Positions 1-6,916 of a stretch of 12,233 bases of DNA are shown here, piece after piece. The stretch covers positions 1-12,233 of the forward strand of contig JAGKXA010000134.1 in NCBI GenBank assembly GCA_021151615.1. The letters run 5' to 3'. Each line of letters begins with the position of its first letter. Within the stretch, counting starts at the first letter, position 1. The DNA is from Cellvibrionaceae bacterium. GTDB taxonomy: Bacteria > Pseudomonadota > Gammaproteobacteria > Pseudomonadales > Cellvibrionaceae. The position numbers and the translations under genes are program-made. Under the pieces are notes generated by a model that saw nothing but the letters and a program-made list of their open reading frames with translations, ran no database searches and was not told the DNA's origin.

Positions 1-1324
1 ATATTATGGTTTCCAGTACTGTCCAGGTTTTTAAGGTCTGGGTTACCGTCATATTAAAATATTCTTTAATCAACCAGAAACCGCCATCGTTCACATGCGA
101 CAAAATTAATGAACCTGCACCTGTGGCAATAACCAGCAATTCGGGGTGCGGATAATTGGCCGCCATGGCAATAGGCGCAACAATACCTGCTGCCGTACTC
201 ATGGCCACAGTGGCAGAGCCGGTAGCAATACGCATAAGCGCGGCGACCAGCCAGCCCATCGCTAAAGGTGTTAAGGCCATACCTGATGACACAGTAACAA
301 TTTCTTTGGCGATTCCCGCTTCCACCAAAATACGATTGAGGCCTCCGCCGGCGCCGACCAACAGGGTAATTCCCGCCGTTGGTGCTAAACATTCGTGGCT
401 GAATTTCAAAATCGAATCGCGATTAAAACCGCGCGCTAATCCCAGCGTATAAAAACTCACCAGGGTTGCAATCAACAGGGCCACGACTGAATTGCCAACA
501 AAGGTTAACAATTCATTCAATCCCGTGCCGGGCTGTGCAATTTGATTCGCCCAACCACCGAGTAACATCAACACTACTGGCAACATGATTGTCGCCAGTG
601 TGATGCCGAACCCTGGTAATTCACGTTCCTGATCGGCGTGAATAAATTCATGCTCAAGGGGATTTACCGCAGGCAATTCAATACGCGGAGCAATCCATTT
701 GGCGAAAATCGGGCCCGCAATAATTGCCGTGGGAATTCCTACCACTAACGCATAGAAAATTGTGCGGCCAACATTTGCCTGGTACTCACCCACCGCGATC
801 ATCGCCGCGGGATGTGGCGGCACCAGTCCATGCACCACTGATAAACCTGCCACCATCGGCAAACCCACTAACAGCATTGAAGTTCCCGTGCGACGGGCAA
901 CGTTAAACGCAATCGGGATCAGCAACACAAATCCGACTTCGAAAAAAATCGGCAAGCCCACCAGGAAGGCGACAAACACCATCGCCCAGTGCACATTTTT
1001 TTCGCCGAACCAGCGAATCAGCGTGCGCGCAATTTGTTCCGCACCGCCCGACTCAGCCATCATTTTTCCGAGCATGGTGCCGAGCGCAACCACTAACGCA
1101 ATATGCCCCAGGGTTTTGCCCACCCCGGCTTCGTAAACAAACACCACATCCTTGGCGGGAATTCCCGCCATCAGCCCCAAGCCCAGCGATACCAGCGTGA
1201 GGGTGATAAACGGATTCAGGCGATAGCGGGCGATCAATAAAATCAGCGCGATAATGCTGATGAGCGCGTACACCAACAACCAACTTCCATGACTTAGGGG
1301 ACCGGGGCCAAGTAACGTATCCAC
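1..1324 (-). CDS. GntP-family permease (gluconate / D-serine type H+ symporter), 3' end cut off by the window
   Basis: Reading the minus strand from a GTG at 1322-1324 gives 441 open codons to the window edge. This is close to the usual family length of about 440-450, so only a few C-terminal residues are missing. The product is almost wholly hydrophobic, with many membrane helices. Landmarks seen are GLPIFFEVGFVLLIP near residue 105, the VHGLVPPHPAAM stretch near residue 145, and SHVNDGGFWLIKEYF followed by QTLKTW near the end, all typical of the GntP family (GntT, GntP, DsdX). Family members are inner-membrane proton symporters for gluconate, related sugar acids or D-serine. The start has AAGGGG five bases upstream and lies 9 bases after the stop of the deaminase-like gene, so the two are probably one transcript. 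Substrate is inferred only: the neighbour favours a D-amino acid, but gluconate-type acids cannot be excluded. Confidence 0.9.
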   Translation of the reverse strand, partial: MDTLLGPGPLSHGSWLLVYALISIIALILLIARYRLNPFITLTLVSLGLGLMAGIPAKDVVFVYEAGVGKTLGHIALVVALGTMLGKMMAESGGAEQIARTLIRWFGEKNVHWAMVFVAFLVGLPIFFEVGFVLLIPIAFNVARRTGTSMLLVGLPMVAGLSVVHGLVPPHPAAMIAVGEYQANVGRTIFYALVVGIPTAIIAGPIFAKWIAPRIELPAVNPLEHEFIHADQERELPGFGITLATIMLPVVLMLLGGWANQIAQPGTGLNELLTFVGNSVVALLIATLVSFYTLGLARGFNRDSILKFSHECLAPTAGITLLVGAGGGLNRILVEAGIAKEIVTVSSGMALTPLAMGWLVAALMRIATGSATVAMSTAAGIVAPIAMAANYPHPELLVIATGAGSLILSHVNDGGFWLIKEYFNMTVTQTLKTWTVLETII

Positions 1325-1333
1325 AACAGCCCC

Positions 1334-2641
1334 TTAAAAAAACGTTTCTACGGCGTCAACCACCGCGAATTTATCGTTAACCACCAGCAGCTGCCGCCAT
1401 TTGTCGAAGGTCAGGCAGGGGTGGGAGATATCCAGCACCAGTATGTCGCCCACGGCCAGGTCATCGTCGGCCGCAATTTGCATAAACGCATGCTGATCCA
1501 TCATGGCCGTGAGCTTCCAGTCCGCTGATGCAACGGCGGGCGCTGTATCGCGACCGGGGCGGAAATGGAATGCGGGAATGGGTAGGCCAGCGTCAAAGGC
1601 GGCATCGCGTTTACCCAGGCCGAGGATGGCGAGGCCGGGCTCAGGGATAGAAAGTACATAAGCCCAAAGTTGCAGGGCAGGCAACAGGCTGGTTTGCATC
1701 GCGCGCGCCACCGGGTTGCTGGCGTGTATGCGCGCTTCGGCCGCCTTGTAGATACCCACATCATGGGTGAGGTAACAGCCAGGGCGCAGGACTATATCCA
1801 ACGGGCGCGCCATCTGGTCACCATTCCAGGCTTTGGCAAGGCCAGTCCATTCCTCTGCCACCAGATCAAACCAGGCCGAGCCAGCGCCAGTGAGAATACT
1901 GCGCTCGCCATGCAACTGGCCATTGGCTTCCAGCGTCAGCAATTCGCGCACTGCCAGGCGCAGGAAGTCACGAATAGCGGACTCTTCTTTGAGTACGCCC
2001 TCATAAACCTCTACGCCACAGAGAGCGAGGGATTGGGGAAAACGGGCGATAGCGGCCAGCACCGCATCGCGGGTGGCGACATCGCGCACGCCCGTACGGC
2101 CACCGGCAACACCCAACTCCAATAACAGGTTCAAGCGCTGGCCAGCGGCAGCAAAGAATTCACCCAGTTGGACGACGTTAGTTGCCGAATCGACGATCAC
2201 ATAAAACTCAAAACCAGGGTTGTGCAGCAGGCGGGAGATAATCGCCATATTGGCTTTGCCGACCAACTGGTTAGCCATAATCACCCGGCGCACGCCAAAC
2301 TCATAGGCGGCTTGCACCTGGGGTGCGGTCGCCAAAGTAATGCCCCAGGCACCTTCTTCCAACTGGCGATGGAATAAAGCCGGACTCATGGTGGTTTTGC
2401 CATGAGGTGCGAGTTTCAGCCCATAGGTACTGATAAAAGACTTCATCCATTGCAGGTTGTGCTGCAAACGGCTCTCGCTCAACACGGCCACTGGCAGGCT
2501 GACATCCTCGCGCAACAGGCTCCAGCCCAGCAGGCCAGTATCGGCCACCAGCGGTTGTGTAGTCACATCGCCAAGGCCTTTACCCACTGGACCAAGCAGC
2601 CTGCTTTCAAGTGCTTTCTGTAAATTATTTTCTTTTGGCAT
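1334..2641 (-). CDS. D-serine deaminase / D-threonine aldolase-like PLP enzyme (amino acid deaminase, DSD1-like)
   Basis: The 435-residue product has an alanine-racemase-type N-terminal barrel and a D-serine-dehydratase-like C-terminal domain. The PLP lysine is recognisable at residue 82 in LAPHGKTTMSP. Near the C-terminus SHPCLTFDKW supplies His407 and Cys409, matching the zinc-binding HxC of eukaryotic-type D-serine dehydratases. Such enzymes convert D-serine or D-threonine into the 2-oxo acid and ammonia; bacterial homologues are annotated as amino acid deaminase. It should be cytoplasmic, as no signal peptide is seen. The frame is open upstream to a TTG at 2698, but the ATG at 2639-2641 is preferred because it is preceded by GGAAAAG and gives the usual family length. 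It is the first gene of a probable operon with the GntP-type permease. The exact substrate (D-Ser, D-Thr or other) is not decided by sequence. Confidence 0.88.
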   Translation of the reverse strand: MPKENNLQKALESRLLGPVGKGLGDVTTQPLVADTGLLGWSLLREDVSLPVAVLSESRLQHNLQWMKSFISTYGLKLAPHGKTTMSPALFHRQLEEGAWGITLATAPQVQAAYEFGVRRVIMANQLVGKANMAIISRLLHNPGFEFYVIVDSATNVVQLGEFFAAAGQRLNLLLELGVAGGRTGVRDVATRDAVLAAIARFPQSLALCGVEVYEGVLKEESAIRDFLRLAVRELLTLEANGQLHGERSILTGAGSAWFDLVAEEWTGLAKAWNGDQMARPLDIVLRPGCYLTHDVGIYKAAEARIHASNPVARAMQTSLLPALQLWAYVLSIPEPGLAILGLGKRDAAFDAGLPIPAFHFRPGRDTAPAVASADWKLTAMMDQHAFMQIAADDDLAVGDILVLDISHPCLTFDKWRQLLVVNDKFAVVDAVETFF

Positions 2642-3139
2642 TGGTGCTTTTCCAACAAAAGCAGAAAAAACGAGCATTTTTGCCAAGGCTACCATCAAAA
2701 ATGCGCCATGAGAAGAAAATTATTTACAGAAATATGGCATTTAAACCAGTTTATGTGAAAGTTTTTTGAAGCCCCTGTAAAAAGTTTTCACCATTAAAAA
2801 TAGCCCGGGCACTAAGGAAGCAGAAGGTGCGCTATGTCGCCAAAGCTGAAAGTCGAACCCGGGTTCGATTTTCAGCCGCCGTTGAACATCAAAGCCAGCA
2901 CCTGCAACCCTGGGGGGCTGCCAAGGCGGCGGTAGAGGTTTAGGGGGCGATGGTGAACGAAGCCCAAGCCAGCCGGGGGGGCTCCGGTCACGGCGGCTTT
3001 CAGACCTATGCCGGCCAGGCCGTGGCGGCTAGCAACACAAAATATTTTCCCGCAAAGGGAATAAAAATTAATCCTCATGCGTTAACAGGATACAAGCGCG
3101 GAATTTCCAGCTTGCCTATTAACCCAGAGGATTAACACC
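2642..3139. other. 498-base intergenic region with GC-rich core
   Basis: This gap lies between the divergently transcribed deaminase-like gene and the tetrad-repeat protein gene. The flanks (2642-2800 and 3035-3139) are AT-rich and should hold the two promoters, though I could not fix -35/-10 boxes with confidence. The middle (about 2805-3035) is clearly more GC-rich, with G-runs of six at 2912-2917, five at 2943-2947 and seven at 2975-2981, and a 32-base palindrome at 2845-2876. Short open frames on both strands here have no recognisable domain and poor starts, so I treat them as non-coding. The core could be a structured RNA leader, an inserted repeat or a decayed gene fragment. Confidence 0.6.
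2845..2876. repeat. 32-base near-perfect palindrome
   Basis: Two 16-base arms meet with no spacer: the left arm GCTGAAAGTCGAACCC is the reverse complement of the right arm GGGTTCGATTTTCAGC except for one position, which would be a G-U pair in RNA transcribed from the plus strand. The centre is CCCGGG. There is no T-tract after it on either strand, so a simple intrinsic terminator is unlikely. It may be an operator, part of a structured RNA, or the core of a dispersed repeat. Confidence 0.7.
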
Positions 3140-3721
3140 ATGAACAAAAAAATTTTGATGCTCGCTATTTTCAGCCTTACCTCCAGCAGCTGGGCCGCCG
3201 ATCTTTCAGTCGCTGCCAGCGCTGATTCCAACACACAAGTCTCCACTGACAACCAAGCCAATCCGCAAGGAGCCAGCATTGCATTCAGCGGCTCTGCACA
3301 ACATCAACCAGCTGTGTCAGCAACCCGTGAAGAAGAAAATGCCCCCGCCACCATGAATGACAGCAAGGCTGAAGGCGAAAGTGAAAAAGAAACTGTGGCT
3401 GCCAGCAATTTAAATACACAGGCACAACAAAATGTGCAATCAGTGACTGGTCAAGTTAATGCCGCACTGGGTCAGCACTTAAATGCAATGAACTCCAGCG
3501 TCGATGGTTCCATCAACAACACGCTGCACAACAGTGTTCAAACCGGTGTGGAGAACACCATTAACTCAACGGTTAATTCAACTATTGATTCAGCAGTAAG
3601 CTCTACTATCGACTCGGCGGTTAACTCCACAATTGACTCGACTATCAACTCAACGATTGATAGCGCGGTAGACGGCAGCATTACCACGGCGCTTAACGAT
3701 AGCCTAACCCTTGGTCAGTAA
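3140..3721 (+). CDS. Exported low-complexity protein with four-residue [IVL]-x-x-x repeat array (unknown function)
   Basis: The 193-residue product begins with a typical signal peptide (KK, then a hydrophobic stretch, with cleavage likely at about residue 19 or 20 in SSWAAD). Residues 21-95 are disordered-looking and rich in Ser, Ala, Asn, Gln and Glu. From residue 121 to 189 every fourth residue is Ile, Val or Leu without exception (18 positions), mostly in the pattern [IV]-[ND]-S-[TA], for example INSTVNSTIDSAV. Strict period-four spacing does not fit a standard heptad coiled coil and could suit a beta-solenoid, an amyloid-like stack or a right-handed helical bundle; this is inference. GAGG lies nine bases before the ATG. 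The barrel gene follows 90 bases downstream, so the protein may be made with, exported by or anchored to that barrel. I do not recognise the family. Confidence 0.85.
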   Translation: MNKKILMLAIFSLTSSSWAADLSVAASADSNTQVSTDNQANPQGASIAFSGSAQHQPAVSATREEENAPATMNDSKAEGESEKETVAASNLNTQAQQNVQSVTGQVNAALGQHLNAMNSSVDGSINNTLHNSVQTGVENTINSTVNSTIDSAVSSTIDSAVNSTIDSTINSTIDSAVDGSITTALNDSLTLGQ

Positions 3722-3741
3722 TAATTTGTCAATAACAGTTG

Positions 3742-3763
3742 CATCGGCGCCGCGGCGCCGATG
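3742..3763 (+). terminator. GC-rich hairpin, possible attenuator between the repeat-protein and barrel genes
   Basis: A perfect 22-base palindrome (9-bp stem CATCGGCGC / GCGCCGATG with a CGCG loop) begins 20 bases after the stop codon of the repeat-protein gene and is followed by GGCTTTTA. The stem is strong but the T-run is only four long. Partial termination or mRNA 3'-end protection is likelier than a full stop, which would give more of the upstream protein than of the barrel. The barrel gene starts 48 bases downstream. Confidence 0.55.
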
Positions 3764-3811
3764 GCTTTTATCACAACCTGCAAAATATTTAGTCTGTGTG
3801 GAGAAAACACC

Positions 3812-4729
3812 ATGAACACTTACTCCCCATCACTCGCTCGAATTGCACTGCTAAGCTGTACCATCGCCAGCGCCACTCAGGTTGCAGCAGCAACACCTTC
3901 CGCCAAATTCGAATTGGAAACTGGTGCGGAATACGATTCCAATTTATCGGTGATTGAATTGGACAAAAATTCTGCCGAAGGTGATTGGTCTGCCCTGGCT
4001 AACGCAGGTTTCAACAGCCAGTGGCAAGCAAGTGAAAAAATTAAATTAAAAGGTGGACTGGGCTACAGCAGCAAAGCCTATCAGGATTTCAGTGAATTTG
4101 ATCTGGTCATCAAACAGGCTTCTGCCGACGCCAGCTACGATTTTAATGTGCTGACACTGGGTTTGAGCTATCACTACGCCGATGCTGAACTGCATGATCA
4201 GGATTTCCTGACCCTGCAACAGCGCAGCCTGTATATTTCACGCCTGATTAACCAGAAAATTTTTCTGCGTGCAGCCGTTAATGACCAGGACAAGCAGTTC
4301 CCCGGGATTAGCACGCGCAATGCGGATAACCAAAACCTTTCAGGCGATGCCTTTTTCTTTTTCAATCAGGGAAAAACCTTTTTTACCCTCGGCCTCACCG
4401 GCGAAACAGAAAACGCGGGTGCAAATGAATTTGATTATGAGGGTGTGAACTTTCGCACCAGCATCAATCACCAGTTTTCGCTAGGTAATATCAAAAATCG
4501 CGTGCAGCTGGGTTATCGCTACGAGCAGCGCGATTATTCCGCAGTAACACCGGCGATAGTGGCCAAACGCGCGGATGAGCGCCGTATCAGCACGCTGGAA
4601 TGGCAAATAGAAACCACTCAATGGTTAAGCCTGGTGGGCAAAGTAGAGCGCGGCAATTACGTTTCCAATCTGGCTGCTGCCAACTATTCAGAAACCATAA
4701 GCTCACTCACGCTTAAGGCAAGCTTTTAA
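3812..4729 (+). CDS. Outer-membrane beta-barrel protein (unknown function)
   Basis: The 305-residue product has an N-terminal signal peptide (LARIALLSCTIASATQVAAA, cleaved near residue 28). It is then almost entirely alternating polar/apolar segments typical of transmembrane beta-strands, such as FELETGAEYDSNLSV, NRVQLGYRYEQRDYS and SSLTLKASF. The last residue is Phe, the usual C-terminal signal for BAM-dependent insertion. The opening after the signal peptide resembles porin-like or surface-assembly barrels, but I cannot assign a family. The frame is open back to an ATG at 3761 inside the preceding hairpin; the ATG at 3812 is chosen because GGAG lies eight bases upstream and a signal peptide follows at once. 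It is probably cotranscribed with the tetrad-repeat protein and may be its exporter, anchor or partner. A convergent protease gene ends 20 bases after its stop. Confidence 0.8.
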   Translation: MNTYSPSLARIALLSCTIASATQVAAATPSAKFELETGAEYDSNLSVIELDKNSAEGDWSALANAGFNSQWQASEKIKLKGGLGYSSKAYQDFSEFDLVIKQASADASYDFNVLTLGLSYHYADAELHDQDFLTLQQRSLYISRLINQKIFLRAAVNDQDKQFPGISTRNADNQNLSGDAFFFFNQGKTFFTLGLTGETENAGANEFDYEGVNFRTSINHQFSLGNIKNRVQLGYRYEQRDYSAVTPAIVAKRADERRISTLEWQIETTQWLSLVGKVERGNYVSNLAAANYSETISSLTLKASF

Positions 4730-4749
4730 ATTGATTTTTTTAACGCTAG

Positions 4750-6207
4750 TTAAGGACGACGTAATAACCCATCGCCAAAGACCGGATCGCGCCCTGCAGC
4801 ACCCAAGTCCTGTGCGTGCTTTTTTAGCTGTGCAACGACAGATGCACCTGGCGTAGTGCAAGCAACAGCGGCAGTCACCAAAGGCGCGGCCATAGAGGTT
4901 CCGGTTTCATGGCCAAAATCGCCACTGCTGCGCGCGGTAAAAACGGCAACACCCAAGGCTGCAAAATCGATGTGATCGCCGCGATTGGCCCAGCGATAAA
5001 TGCGCTGGTTTTTATCCACTGCCGTTACTGCAATAACATCGGCATAAGCGGCGGGATAGGCGGGCGGTGCTGCCGGGCCTTCATTGCCGGCGGCGGCAAC
5101 AATAGTCATATTTGCCTGGACAGTTTTTTGAATCGCCAACGCGAGAATTTTATTATCCGGCCCCGCCAGGCTCATATTAATAACGCGCACCTTTTTTTCT
5201 ACCAACCAATTTAACGCGCGCACCAGATTGATCATGGTAGCGCCCTGCGCATAATCTGAACGCGGATAAAATACAGAAGCGGCATATACTTTTGCTGCCG
5301 GCAATAAAGGAATTAATTGCTGATGGTGCCCCTCCCCTACACCAACGCCTACCAAAATGCCCGCCACAGCGGTGCCATGCGCGCGCGGTGCTTCAAATTC
5401 TGCGCCGGCAAAATCCTTGCTTTCAATATGACTGTTTGCAAACGCGACATGCTGCGTATTTATCGCCGTATCAATCACACCAACACTCACCGCTTGATCG
5501 CACATTGATCTCGAACCAGGCACTAACAGATTAACAGAGGAATGATTTTCTTTGGTTTGATTTACGCCCTGAGGATCGCCCCGTTGGGGACCGTCTTTTT
5601 GTGCATTATCTTTTTGTGGAAGGTAAATGTGATTGCGATCCAGTTGTTCATGCAAATGAGCAGGCAGCTGTTTTTTTAATTCGCGCAGTGAATCCAGCTC
5701 AGCCGGAACGCGAAAGCGCACCAGCTGCAAGCCCAAATCGGCAAATTGTGTCTGTTCGATAATTTCTGCATCCAACGCCGCGAGGGCTTTCACTCCGGGT
5801 TGATCGAGCAGCATCAACCATTCACGCTCTACCGCGCGCCAGTTATTCTCCACCCGCACCTCTACAAAGGCAGTAGTGCCAGAGCGATTGAGAATGGGCA
5901 GGCGCGATGCCAGGGTATTTACCGAATCAGCTGCGGTATTGGCTAGCCCTTCGGTCGCTTGACCCAGGGTATCTGTCAGCGGATTTATAACCGGGTTATC
6001 CTGACTGCCAGACAATTCATCCTCCGCCGCTTTACGCACCTGCTCCTGTACGTCCTTCGTCACCTGCTCAAGCTCACGGGTTACACCGTCCACCTGATTA
6101 CCCAGGCGATCCAGCAATTGCGCCTGGGCGCCCTGGCACAGGCAAATGAGGATCAGGCTCAGAGACACTGATTTCAAATAACGAGGTTTCGAATACACGG
6201 GTTTCAT
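4750..6207 (-). CDS. Secreted subtilisin-like serine protease (peptidase S8)
   Basis: The 485-residue precursor has a signal peptide ending about residue 29 (LILICLCQGAQAQ), then a charged helical or coiled-coil stretch (about 30-67). A propeptide-like region (about 110-195) and a polar linker rich in Asn, Gln, Lys and Asp come next. The catalytic domain (about 235-485) shows the full S8 set: Asp246 in VGVIDTAIN, His277 in AHGTAVAGILVG, the oxyanion Asn375 in AAAGNEGP, and Ser438 in GTSMAAPLV. It should therefore be an active extracytoplasmic endopeptidase. The ATG at 6205-6207 is favoured over a GTG three codons upstream because the Lys-rich signal-peptide start follows it. It is divergent from an ECF sigma factor gene, and a matching promoter pattern about 60 bases upstream suggests the sigma factor controls it. 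Whether it also acts on the anti-sigma factor is speculation. Confidence 0.93.
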   Translation of the reverse strand: MKPVYSKPRYLKSVSLSLILICLCQGAQAQLLDRLGNQVDGVTRELEQVTKDVQEQVRKAAEDELSGSQDNPVINPLTDTLGQATEGLANTAADSVNTLASRLPILNRSGTTAFVEVRVENNWRAVEREWLMLLDQPGVKALAALDAEIIEQTQFADLGLQLVRFRVPAELDSLRELKKQLPAHLHEQLDRNHIYLPQKDNAQKDGPQRGDPQGVNQTKENHSSVNLLVPGSRSMCDQAVSVGVIDTAINTQHVAFANSHIESKDFAGAEFEAPRAHGTAVAGILVGVGVGEGHHQQLIPLLPAAKVYAASVFYPRSDYAQGATMINLVRALNWLVEKKVRVINMSLAGPDNKILALAIQKTVQANMTIVAAAGNEGPAAPPAYPAAYADVIAVTAVDKNQRIYRWANRGDHIDFAALGVAVFTARSSGDFGHETGTSMAAPLVTAAVACTTPGASVVAQLKKHAQDLGAAGRDPVFGDGLLRRP

Positions 6208-6266
6208 AGGGCACACTCGGCATGAATAGAGAAATTAAACACAAAAACCGCCTCATCTTCATTAGA

Positions 6267-6292
6267 AACGTTTGGCAAGCCGGAAAAATTCC
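6267..6292 (-). promoter_or_regulatory. Candidate ECF-sigma promoter for the S8 protease gene
   Basis: On the minus strand GGAAT (6288-6292) is followed after 17 bases by CGTT (6267-6270), 60 bases before the protease start. This resembles the GGAAC-N16/17-CGTT pattern known for several ECF sigma factors. The same elements, spaced by 16 bases, face the sigma factor gene. Assignment rests on motif and context only. Confidence 0.5.
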
Positions 6293-6314
6293 ACTAAAAG
6301 ATTTTCACTGCGCG

Positions 6315-6339
6315 GGAATAAAATGCGTGTTGGGCCGTT
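6315..6339 (+). promoter_or_regulatory. Candidate autoregulated ECF-sigma promoter
   Basis: GGAAT (6315-6319, within GCGGGAATAAA) and CGTT (6336-6339) are separated by 16 bases and lie about 50 bases before the ECF sigma factor start. ECF sigma factors commonly transcribe their own operon from such -35/-10 pairs. The divergent S8 protease gene has an equivalent pair 22 bases away on the other strand. Confidence 0.5.
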
Positions 6340-6388
6340 AACTGGATAGAAGCCCTACGACTGATGATCCAGCAAAGACCAAAAACCT

Positions 6389-6895
6389 ATGAGAAATGAT
6401 CAACTGAAACAGCAGCTTACCCAGATAGCGCCCGCGCTGCGCCGCTTTGCCTATTCGCTCACAGGTTCAGCCGCCGATGCCGATGACCTGCTGCAAAATA
6501 CCCTGGAGCGCTTGCTGGGCAAGGCGATTCCGGAAGATGTCGAAATGGCCAAGTGGGCTTTTCGTGTCTGTCGCAACCTGTGGATTGACGAATACCGCGC
6601 GCGCAGGGTGCGCCAGAAAAATGTGTATTCACTGGACGATACCGAAGAACCGGCCACGGATGGTGAACAGGCCATTCACGATCAAATTACCCTGAGCCAG
6701 GTAGATGCCGCCATGAACCAGCTGCCCGATGAGCAGCGCGCAATCATGGCGTTGGTGGCGGTGCAGGGGCTGTCTTACAAGGAGGTGGCCGAAACCCTCG
6801 GCATTCCGCAAGGCACGGTGATGAGCCGCCTGGCACGTGCGCGTGTTGCGCTGGTGAAATTTTTAAACCCCACGGCAGATCCAGCCAGCGCTTGA
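6389..6895 (+). CDS. ECF (extracytoplasmic function) RNA polymerase sigma factor
   Basis: The 168-residue product has only the two ECF domains. Region 2 (about 10-72) includes FAYSLTGSAADADDLLQNTLERLL and CRNLWIDEYRARR, for -10 recognition and core binding. Region 4 (about 108-160) includes LPDEQRAIMALVAVQGLSYKEVAETLGIPQGTVMSRLARAR, a helix-turn-helix for the -35 element. Length and lack of region 1 or 3 fit the ECF group. It should redirect RNA polymerase to a small regulon when released by the anti-sigma factor encoded 21 bases downstream. No strong Shine-Dalgarno is visible before the ATG (AAAGACCAAAAACCT), which hints at low basal translation. An ECF-like promoter lies directly upstream. 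The activating signal is unknown; the exported protease and lipoprotein in the cluster point to the envelope. Confidence 0.95.
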   Translation: MRNDQLKQQLTQIAPALRRFAYSLTGSAADADDLLQNTLERLLGKAIPEDVEMAKWAFRVCRNLWIDEYRARRVRQKNVYSLDDTEEPATDGEQAIHDQITLSQVDAAMNQLPDEQRAIMALVAVQGLSYKEVAETLGIPQGTVMSRLARARVALVKFLNPTADPASA

Positions 6896-6916
6896 GCCAA
6901 CATTGAGGCAATGACG

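Noticed and set aside
66..392. Minus-strand open frame of 108 codons rich in Arg, Cys and Tyr
   Set aside because: It is an out-of-frame reading of the GntP-family gene on the same strand; the correct frame runs unbroken from 1324 to the window edge.
1670..2125. Plus-strand open frame of 151 codons
   Set aside because: It lies antisense inside the well-supported deaminase-like gene, has no recognisable domain and no good ribosome binding site.
2912..2981. Possible G-quadruplex from three long G-runs
   Set aside because: The runs are 25-28 bases apart and only three in number, so they do not fit a canonical quadruplex.
3100..3117. GGAATTTCC-GCTTGCC stretch resembling the sequence of the S8 protease promoter
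   Set aside because: No CGTT follows at the right spacing and it is only about 25-40 bases from the start codon, too close for a -35 element; the resemblance may be chance.
2950..3135. Plus-strand open frame of 61 codons and the overlapping minus-strand frame 2872-3078
   Set aside because: No family resemblance, no convincing start signals, and both sit in the palindrome-bearing GC-rich region; treated as non-coding.
3560..3680. DNA repeat that could suggest a CRISPR-like or satellite array
   Set aside because: The repetition is imperfect, of 12-base scale and in frame, and is explained by the four-residue protein repeat.
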